Assembly: GCA_017551845.1 (NCBI GenBank)
Contig: JAFZKR010000131.1
Location: forward strand, 1 to 12,940
DNA: 12,940 bases
Direction: 5' to 3'
Source of the DNA: Bacteroidaceae bacterium
GTDB lineage: Bacteria; Bacteroidota; Bacteroidia; Bacteroidales; Bacteroidaceae
The number at the start of each line of letters is the position of its first letter. Positions within the stretch are counted from its first letter, which is position 1. The translations under genes were made by a program, and so were the position numbers. A model generated the notes under the pieces. It was not told where the DNA came from. It searched no databases and saw nothing but the letters and a program-made list of their open reading frames with translations. This document shows, piece after piece, positions 6,475 to 12,940 of the stretch.

Positions 6475-9035
6475 TCAAACCAGCGTACAAAACAAAAATC
6501 CTGACGATGAGGCAAATCAGCATGTTTGGGATACATCCTGTAGCAGACTTTGAATACACCCGGATATTCATTTTTGACAGAACCATGGAAAGTATAGAGA
6601 TTGCCATTACGCTTTACCAGCTCAAGTTGAACGGTCTTCTGGAATTTGTCATTACCGTCCTTGTCAGTTCCAAGCAATACCATCTCTACACCGATTGCAT
6701 CGTCAAGACCTTTCTCATCAATTACATATTCTACTTCGTAGCTTTTTCCGGTCTCGAACAGGCCCTCCTGGATACTGTCTGTCTTATTTGAACTTACCAC
6801 TTCGATAGCATCCCATCTCTGAGCCACAACTTCCTTCCAGCCTGCAATCTCTTTAGCCTTGGCGAAATCATTAGCCTGCAAATAACGGGAACGCTCTGCC
6901 ATTTTGCAATAGAACTTGCTGAAGTAGTCATCAAGCTGACGCTTCATTGTATAATGGGGAGCTATCTGGGCAATGGAATTCTTCATTGTCATTACCCAAC
7001 CCTCAGAGATGCCCTCAGCGTTCTTGTTATAATATAGCGGCAGGATCTCATTCTCAAGTATGCTGTAAATAGTAGCAGCATCAAGCTGATCCTGATAGCT
7101 CTGGATCTGATAGGTACGTTTGTCGGTAAGAGCCCAACCGGCACCCTCACGATAACCCTCGTACCACCATCCGTCCAGCACTGAGAAGTTCACCACACCG
7201 TTCATCAAAGCCTTTTCACCCGATGTGCCCGATGCCTCAAGCGGACGAGTGGGAGTATTCAGCCAGATATCAACGCCCGACACCAGACGACGTGCCAGAT
7301 GCATGTCATAGTTCTCAAGGAATATTATCTTACCCAGGAACTCAGGACGGCGACTGATGTCTATTATCTGCTTAATCAGACCCTGACCGGCTCCGTCATG
7401 CGGATGAGCCTTACCGGTAAAGAAGAACTGTACGGGATAGTCCGGGTTGTTCACAATCTTGGCCAGACGGTCCAAATCAGTGAAGAGCAGATGTGCACGC
7501 TTATATGTTGCGAACCTGCGGCCGAAACCTATTGTCAGAGCATTCGGATTGATTTTTTCCATCAATGACATGATGCGTGAAGGATCCCCCTGGTTCTTGA
7601 GCCAGCTATCCTTGAACTGCATACGGATAAAATCAATGAGCTGATTTTTCAAATTGTTATGCAGGTCCCAAACCACCTTATCGGGTACCTTATATATATC
7701 TTCCCACATTTTCTCATTTGACTGATCCGAGAGGAAGTTCTTGTCGAAATATTTGGCGTAGAGTTTCTGCCACTCCTTGGATGCCCACGTGGGCATGTGT
7801 ACACCATTGGTCACGTAACCCACATGACTCTCTTCCGGATAATAGCCTTTCCAGATGCCTGAGAACATCTTCTTGGATACCTCACCATGCAGCCAACTTA
7901 CGCCGTTCACCTCCTGGCAGGTATTGCAGGCAAATGTGGACATACAGAACCTTTCACCGTGATCATCCGGATTCGTCCGTCCCATACCCATGAGCTCATC
8001 CCATGAAATGCCCAGTAGTTGGGCGTATCCGCCCATATACTTTCCGAACAGACCCTCATCAAAATAGTCGTGGCCTGCAGGAACCGGAGTATGAACAGTA
8101 TAGAGTGACGATGCACGTACCACCTCCATCGCCTGGTTGAATGTGAGTCCCTGCTTGACATACTGAGTAAGGCGGTACAGGTTGCAGAGAGCGGCATGAC
8201 CCTCGTTGCAATGATAAATATCCTTTTTAATACCCAATGTCTCAAGGGTAATCATACCTCCTATACCCAATAGAATCTCTTGCTTGAGGCGGTTTTCCCA
8301 GTCTCCTCCATATAGTTGTGATGTGATGGGACGGTCAAAATCGCTGTTCATATCAATATCGGTATCCAAAAGATATAAAGGTACACGACCCACATTAACC
8401 CTCCAGACAGCTGCATAAACAGTGTAATTAATGTATGGTACTGATACCACTAAAGGCTGACCGTTGTTATCATACACACGCTCAATAGGCAGAGTATTGA
8501 AATCCAACGGCTCGTAGTTGGCAATCTGCTGACCGTCCATGGATAAAGTCTGAGTGAAATATCCATGACGGTACAGGAAACCTACACCTACCATATCAAC
8601 ATTGCTGTCGCTGGCCTCCTTCATGTAATCACCAGCCAGAACGCCCAGACCTCCTGAATATATCTTGAGAACATGGGTGAGACCATATTCCATGCAGAAA
8701 TATGCCACTGAAGGACGTTTGCTGTCAGGTTTGACATCTATGTATTTGCGGAATTTTTCATAAATGGCGTTCATCCTGTCTAAGAACAGGGAGTCTTTGG
8801 AGATTTCCTCCAGCTTGTCATAGCCCAGGCTCTGGAGCATCATGATAGGATTATGCCTGACTTCGGTCCACAAATCAGGATTTATATCCTTGAACAGAGC
8901 CTTGGCATCCTCATTCCATACCCACCAAATGTTGTGAGCTAATTCATCAAGTTTCTGCAATGCCTCAGGCACGCTTGATTTTACATAAATCTCACGCCAA
9001 CAAGGCTGATTCGAATTGCTTGCTTTAATCTTCAT
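6471..9035 (-). CDS. glgP: Glycogen/alpha-glucan phosphorylase, DUF3417-type (GT35)
   Basis: The enzyme releases glucose-1-phosphate from alpha-1,4-glucan with PLP and phosphate. The N-terminal DUF3417-like segment is recognisable by [13 protein letters not shown] (32-44) and is followed by the GT35 core: AYFCMEYGL (111-119), [12 protein letters not shown] (126-137), CNEGHAAL (276-283), [10 protein letters not shown] (505-514) and the PLP site [14 protein letters not shown] with Lys608. The length of 854 residues fits this short archaeal/actinobacterial-type family, distinct from the E. coli MalP/GlgP type. The end (about 745-854) is a beta-rich region of the kind that could form a separate C-terminal domain. 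The ATG overlaps the glycogen synthase stop as ATGA, and its own stop overlaps kdgK. No allosteric site can be assigned. In this context it mobilises the polymer made by the upstream synthase. Confidence 0.93.
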   Translation of the reverse strand: MKIKASNSNQPCWREIYVKSSVPEALQKLDELAHNIWWVWNEDAKALFKDINPDLWTEVRHNPIMMLQSLGYDKLEEISKDSLFLDRMNAIYEKFRKYIDVKPDSKRPSVAYFCMEYGLTHVLKIYSGGLGVLAGDYMKEASDSNVDMVGVGFLYRHGYFTQTLSMDGQQIANYEPLDFNTLPIERVYDNNGQPLVVSVPYINYTVYAAVWRVNVGRVPLYLLDTDIDMNSDFDRPITSQLYGGDWENRLKQEILLGIGGMITLETLGIKKDIYHCNEGHAALCNLYRLTQYVKQGLTFNQAMEVVRASSLYTVHTPVPAGHDYFDEGLFGKYMGGYAQLLGISWDELMGMGRTNPDDHGERFCMSTFACNTCQEVNGVSWLHGEVSKKMFSGIWKGYYPEESHVGYVTNGVHMPTWASKEWQKLYAKYFDKNFLSDQSNEKMWEDIYKVPDKVVWDLHNNLKNQLIDFIRMQFKDSWLKNQGDPSRIMSLMEKINPNALTIGFGRRFATYKRAHLLFTDLDRLAKIVNNPDYPVQFFFTGKAHPHDGAGQGLIKQIIDISRRPEFLGKIIFLENYDMHLARRLVSGVDIWLNTPTRPLEASGTSGEKALMNGVVNFSVLDGWWYEGYREGAGWALTDKRTYQIQSYQDQLDAATIYSILENEILPLYYNKNAEGISEGWVMTMKNSIAQIAPHYTMKRQLDDYFSKFYCKMAERSRYLQANDFAKAKEIAGWKEVVAQRWDAIEVVSSNKTDSIQEGLFETGKSYEVEYVIDEKGLDDAIGVEMVLLGTDKDGNDKFQKTVQLELVKRNGNLYTFHGSVKNEYPGVFKVCYRMYPKHADLPHRQDFCFVRWFE

Positions 9036-10705
9036 ATTTCGTTTCTCAAAAAATGTTCATTTTTATTCACTGCAAAGTCATAGGCGTCAAGGTAGTACTT
9101 GATAAAGTGCTTCCAGAGAGCCTTCTGAGCCAACTTACCGGCTTTCTGCCGTATGACCTCACGCTCATCATGGCTCATGGCCACCCACTTTTCAATCTGG
9201 AGGCTGATATCAGTCGCGGCTTCATTCCAGTTGCTGTCATTACGATGCACCACCTTCACTCCATCCTCCAACTCAGCATTGCGTTTGAGTACCGTGTTCA
9301 CCCAAAGGCCGAATCCCGCCAGATCCGATGTCACCGTAGGCACACGGAAAGCGGCACTTTCCAATGGAGTGTAACCCCATGGTTCATAGTATGACGGAAA
9401 TATCGCCATATCCTGCCCTATCAGCAGTTCGTAGTATGATTTATTGAAAATGCCGTCCTGACCGTCTAAATAACAAGGCACAAAGAGTACTTTAATGTTG
9501 TCTTCCGGTGCATTGCGGAATCCCATGGACTGGAGCGCACATATAACACGATCCTCGCCCATATTGTGAAGCCAGTGGGTAGTCAAAGGCATGGGGAGCG
9601 ACGATGTGCCTGAATCGTGCGACATAACACGATCCTGCAGATCACGCCGGGGTTCCATCACCCAAGCCGGCACATTTATCAGGGCTAAGATATGCGAATT
9701 GCCTGTCCTGCCGTTATCACGGAGTTTACGCATTGACTCCAAAAAAAGGTCTATACCCTTATTACGGTACTCATATCGACCGCCGGTAGCCACAATAACG
9801 GTTTCATCACCCCACTCTGTACCAAACAGTTTATTGATAACTGACAGAATACATCCACGAGCGTTCCTTCGTTCCTCTCCGAACCTGTCTGGGGAAGGAA
9901 GAAAACCGTCCTCAAAACCGTTCACCGTAACTACATCAGGTTTACGCTCTAACAGTTGAGTGCACTCACGAGCGGTTATATCGCTAACCGTAGTAAAACA
10001 ATCTACCAGATGTGCGGTTCTTTTTTCTACGGAATGTTTAGCCTCCATGTTAAGTTCACGGGCCATCTGGTCACCATTATAGCCATCAAAGAACTCGTAA
10101 AGAGCCTTGCCGTTGCCACAGATGGAACGGCCCACCGATGTTGCATGAGTGGTAAATACAGTCGAGATCTGCGGAATGTAGTATTTCAGGAAAAGGGCGC
10201 CCAAGCCAGTCATCCATTCATGAGCATGATAAATGACAGTATCATTGGAGCCTATATTGAAATTGTAAAAACTCTTTACAGCCATAGCTGCGGTGTATGA
10301 GAACATCGAAGCCTCATCATAATCACCGTATGCGTGCATGGAATCCACGCCGAACAGTTCCCATGCACTGCCGTAAATCTGATTTTTCAATGAGTAATTA
10401 GCCATGAAATCCACCAGTATCACAATAGGACGGCCTGGAATATTCCAGTAACCTGTACGCACAGGTATGCCGTCAGTATCACGTGCGTAATCTTTCCAGA
10501 TCGCATAGAGTGACTTGTCCTCAATAAACAGCGGATTGTTCTTACCCTCCCATATATCCGGGCCTACATAGATTAGGGTTGCACCACTTTGTTCCTTAAG
10601 CGTCTTGGCCTGAGTTGAAAGTACCGTATAAATACCTCCAATCTTGTTGCAGACCTCCCAGCTCACAGAAAAGATGTAGTTTGCTTTCCTCTTGGCACTA
10701 CCCAT
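9032..10705 (-). CDS. Glycogen synthase, GT3 (eukaryote-like) family
   Basis: The enzyme elongates alpha-1,4-glucan from a nucleotide sugar. Motifs match GT3 (yeast/animal Gsy) rather than bacterial GT5 Glg[22 protein letters not shown] (about 15-35), YHAHEWMTG (159-167), [13 protein letters not shown] (185-197), [17 protein letters not shown] (308-324) and the E-x7-E pair E441/E449 in [13 protein letters not shown]. Bacteroidota are known to carry GT3 synthases. The protein is 557 residues with no long arginine-rich or phosphorylation tail like animal enzymes. The frame can be extended to a TTG at 10735, but that TTG lies inside the -7 promoter box, so the ATG at 10705-10703, preceded by AAAAGGATT, is the real start. 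It is the first gene of the six-gene operon. Whether it uses UDP- or ADP-glucose cannot be read from the sequence. Confidence 0.93.
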   Translation of the reverse strand: MGSAKRKANYIFSVSWEVCNKIGGIYTVLSTQAKTLKEQSGATLIYVGPDIWEGKNNPLFIEDKSLYAIWKDYARDTDGIPVRTGYWNIPGRPIVILVDFMANYSLKNQIYGSAWELFGVDSMHAYGDYDEASMFSYTAAMAVKSFYNFNIGSNDTVIYHAHEWMTGLGALFLKYYIPQISTVFTTHATSVGRSICGNGKALYEFFDGYNGDQMARELNMEAKHSVEKRTAHLVDCFTTVSDITARECTQLLERKPDVVTVNGFEDGFLPSPDRFGEERRNARGCILSVINKLFGTEWGDETVIVATGGRYEYRNKGIDLFLESMRKLRDNGRTGNSHILALINVPAWVMEPRRDLQDRVMSHDSGTSSLPMPLTTHWLHNMGEDRVICALQSMGFRNAPEDNIKVLFVPCYLDGQDGIFNKSYYELLIGQDMAIFPSYYEPWGYTPLESAAFRVPTVTSDLAGFGLWVNTVLKRNAELEDGVKVVHRNDSNWNEAATDISLQIEKWVAMSHDEREVIRQKAGKLAQKALWKHFIKYYLDAYDFAVNKNEHFLRNEI

Positions 10706-10732
10706 AATCCTTTTTATCAGATTTTCAGACTG

Positions 10733-10740
10733 CAAAGTTA
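10733..10740 (-). promoter_or_regulatory. -7 box of the glycogen/uronate operon promoter
   Basis: On the minus strand TAACTTTG matches TAnnTTTG exactly and is followed by CA. Transcription would start about 4-7 bases downstream, giving a leader of roughly 20-25 bases before the ATG at 10705. No TTTG stands 19-21 bp upstream, where the sequence is the stem-loop of the atpK terminator. A weak or regulated -33 region is therefore likely. Confidence 0.55.
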
Positions 10741-10744
10741 CGAT

Positions 10745-10782
10745 AAAAAAACGTCTTGCGTTTTTCGCAAGACGTTTTTTTC
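10745..10782. terminator. Bidirectional-looking intrinsic terminator after the V-ATPase genes
   Basis: A perfect 10-bp stem ACGTCTTGCG / CGCAAGACGT (10751-10760 and 10766-10775) closes a 5-base loop. It has A-rich sequence on one side and a T run on the other, so the minus-strand transcript ends in a T tract. It begins about a dozen bases after the atpK stop, and the A/T symmetry would let it work on either strand. It separates the V-ATPase operon from the glycogen synthase operon. Confidence 0.88.
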
Positions 10783-10794
10783 ATTTCTCAATTT

Positions 10795-11353
<559 letters not shown>

Positions 11354-12940
11354 TTATTGTGTCATCCTAAACGGTTTGTACTCCACTCCGCCGCCAGCGT
11401 AGCCCGCATTCTTGAAAAACTCCACGAACGTGAGTCGCATGGGGTGAACTATGGCGCCCAGGATATTCATGAAAATGTTCAGCGCATGACCAATCACGAA
11501 TATCAGCACCATCACAAAGAATCCCGCAACGGGGTTATCGGGTTTCATACCCACAGCCATACTGTTGAACACGTTTGCCAGAATACCGCCGCTCAGGCCA
11601 AGCGCGAACAGACGTACGTATGAAAGCACGTCGCCCAACAAGCCGGTAGCCATATTGTACGTATCCCAGAGGCCTAAGCCTATGTTCAGCAGCGGGTTCT
11701 TGCCCGGACTGTTGAACAGGAATATCAGCACGGCTGCCACTATGAGAATACCCATCACCACCGGGCTCTTGAAATCAAAACCTGCCAAAACCGATACACC
11801 CACCGTGATGAGCAGCATGAGCCAGCCTATAGTGCTCAGTGCATATTTGAAGCCGCACTGTATAGCCAGGTTCACGGCCTTTATTCCCATGCCGAACAGT
11901 ATCTGCACCACACCTATGCACAGTGAAACCGTGAACATGGTGGAGTTATCAGTATAAAGAATACCCTTCATCTTCTGTATGAACGGAATATCCAGATCAT
12001 ACATGTTGAATCCGAAGAAGGTACCGGATAGCAGTCCGCAAAGCATCGTACTTGCGCCGAACAGCACCACCAGCCACTTTGAGAAGTTGGGATTGATAAG
12101 TTGGAACAGCTTGGTGAATATGGGCAGAGCCACAATCATAAGCAGTCCATAGCCCGTATCTCCCAGACAGAGCCCGAAGAAGAGCATGAAGAACGGCGCA
12201 AAGAAGAGCGTCAGGTCCAACTCCTGATAAGAGGGCAGCATGTAGAGTTTGGTAAGCGGCTCGAACAGCTTTGCAAACTTATTGTTGCTGAGCTGGATAG
12301 GTATGTCATCATCGGGTGTGGGGTCCGAGACGTCATAAAACACGCCCCTCATATCCAATGCGCGGCAAGTCTCATCCAACTTAGCGGCAGGAATCCAGCT
12401 CTCAAGCAGCAGAAGATGGTCTTCAGCAAGCTTCTCACCTGTGAGTTTTACGCGGCTGAAGTCTATCTTAGCCTCCAGATCAGATATGGCTTTTTCAAGA
12501 ACAGGCACGCCTTCAGCAGCCAGCTGAGCCTTCTTAACGGGAATTGCGTCAATGGCCTGACGGGTCTTTTCAATATCTTTGTCTATGGCCGATAATGACA
12601 TTTGCGGCAGATTGACCTGCTCTGCATCTATCTCGGGCACAACATCGGCATGAGTAAGCGTTACAAAGTTAACTTTCTGCTTGTCACGCAATATCTCAAT
12701 TACACCGTACTCCTGCACCCACTCATCGCGGAACACACGAAGCGGACAGGTGTAGAAACGCATCTTGTAGCCGGCATCAGCAAGACGGGTCACATCCTCC
12801 GGCTTGAAATCACCCCAGGGTAACAACTGCGCACGGTCACGGTTGAGCGCCTGCAATACCTGATCCTGCACCACCTTATCGGCCTCTATCAGATCATACT
12901 GCTCCAGTGTCCGCATTAGGGACGGTTCCTTCTGCGGACA
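11354..12940 (-). CDS. atpI: V-type ATP synthase subunit I, N-terminus cut by right edge
   Basis: Subunit I (subunit a of the stator) carries the ion half-channels next to the K ring. The frame is open to the window edge: eight more codons without a stop precede the ATG at 12916, and that ATG is internal because family members are about 600 residues and start with an N-terminal cytoplasmic segment missing here. The visible 528 residues comprise a soluble arm with charged helices (about 1-235; coiled-coil-like around 110-160) and a C-terminal membrane part with about seven or eight segments. Diagnostic motifs are FFGLCLGDTGYGLL (visible about 254-267) and SYVRLFALGLSGGILANVFN (440-459), whose Arg443 is the presumed essential arginine facing the ring Glu. 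IGHALNIFMNILGAIVHPMRL near the end is also typical. It is followed by atpK, as is usual for Bacteroidales V-ATPase operons. Confidence 0.92.
   Translation of the reverse strand, partial: CPQKEPSLMRTLEQYDLIEADKVVQDQVLQALNRDRAQLLPWGDFKPEDVTRLADAGYKMRFYTCPLRVFRDEWVQEYGVIEILRDKQKVNFVTLTHADVVPEIDAEQVNLPQMSLSAIDKDIEKTRQAIDAIPVKKAQLAAEGVPVLEKAISDLEAKIDFSRVKLTGEKLAEDHLLLLESWIPAAKLDETCRALDMRGVFYDVSDPTPDDDIPIQLSNNKFAKLFEPLTKLYMLPSYQELDLTLFFAPFFMLFFGLCLGDTGYGLLMIVALPIFTKLFQLINPNFSKWLVVLFGASTMLCGLLSGTFFGFNMYDLDIPFIQKMKGILYTDNSTMFTVSLCIGVVQILFGMGIKAVNLAIQCGFKYALSTIGWLMLLITVGVSVLAGFDFKSPVVMGILIVAAVLIFLFNSPGKNPLLNIGLGLWDTYNMATGLLGDVLSYVRLFALGLSGGILANVFNSMAVGMKPDNPVAGFFVMVLIFVIGHALNIFMNILGAIVHPMRLTFVEFFKNAGYAGGGVEYKPFRMTQ

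Noticed and set aside
6475..6500. TTTTTG-containing sequence before kdgK as an internal promoter
   Set aside because: The minus-strand GATTTTTG lacks the first T of TAnnTTTG, no -33 box was identified, and it lies within glgP codons.
7718..8245. Sizeable alternative-frame open frames within glgP and the synthase gene
   Set aside because: They are shadows of well-supported conserved genes, with no motifs or start signals of their own.
12914..12916. ATG at 12916 as the start of V-ATPase subunit I
   Set aside because: The frame stays open to the right edge and the visible protein is shorter than the family norm, lacking the N-terminal segment, so this Met is internal.

Overview
The window looks like a chromosomal segment of a Bacteroidales gut-type bacterium (Bacteroides/Phocaeicola/Prevotella-like). 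Evidence: promoter boxes of the Bacteroidota type (TAnnTTTG), mostly weak or absent Shine-Dalgarno sites, a V-type rather than F-type ATPase tail (subunits I and K), a eukaryote-like GT3 glycogen synthase next to a DUF3417-type glucan phosphorylase, and a Bacteroidota-style long MnmA. I would not name a genus from this alone.

Layout, left to right. (1) 1-546, minus strand: a pair of small genes, a DUF4359-like membrane-anchored protein followed after 23 bp by the beginning of a DUF6440-like protein that runs off the left edge. (2) 547-1333: a 787-bp non-coding stretch with short tandem repeats, palindromes and, at its right end, a strong hairpin flanked by two Bacteroidota -7 boxes. (3) 1334-2716, plus strand: mnmA, a tRNA 2-thiouridylase with about 100 extra residues inserted before its C-terminal part. 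It is the only plus-strand gene. (4) 2713-10705, minus strand: one tightly packed six-gene operon, transcribed right to left: GT3 glycogen synthase, glycogen/alpha-glucan phosphorylase, KDG kinase (kdgK), KDPG aldolase, an SDR-type fructuronate/mannonate oxidoreductase and mannonate dehydratase (uxuA). Three junctions are 4-bp ATGA overlaps, one is an 18-bp gap and one is a 1-bp gap. (5) 10795-12940, minus strand: V-ATPase subunits I (cut by the right edge) and K, closed by a strong hairpin terminator.

How the genes fit together. The last four genes of the operon encode the lower uronate branch: fructuronate to mannonate (SDR), mannonate to KDG (UxuA), KDG to KDPG (KdgK), KDPG to pyruvate plus glyceraldehyde-3-phosphate (aldolase). 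The uronate isomerase UxaC and a regulator are not in the window. The first two genes make and break storage glycogen. Apart from one promoter box just upstream of the glycogen synthase, at the foot of the V-ATPase terminator, I see no internal promoter or terminator, so storage polysaccharide turnover and uronate catabolism appear to be co-transcribed and partly translationally coupled. This is the most interesting organisational feature. No mobile element, CRISPR array, tRNA, rRNA or clearly new defence-type system was seen.
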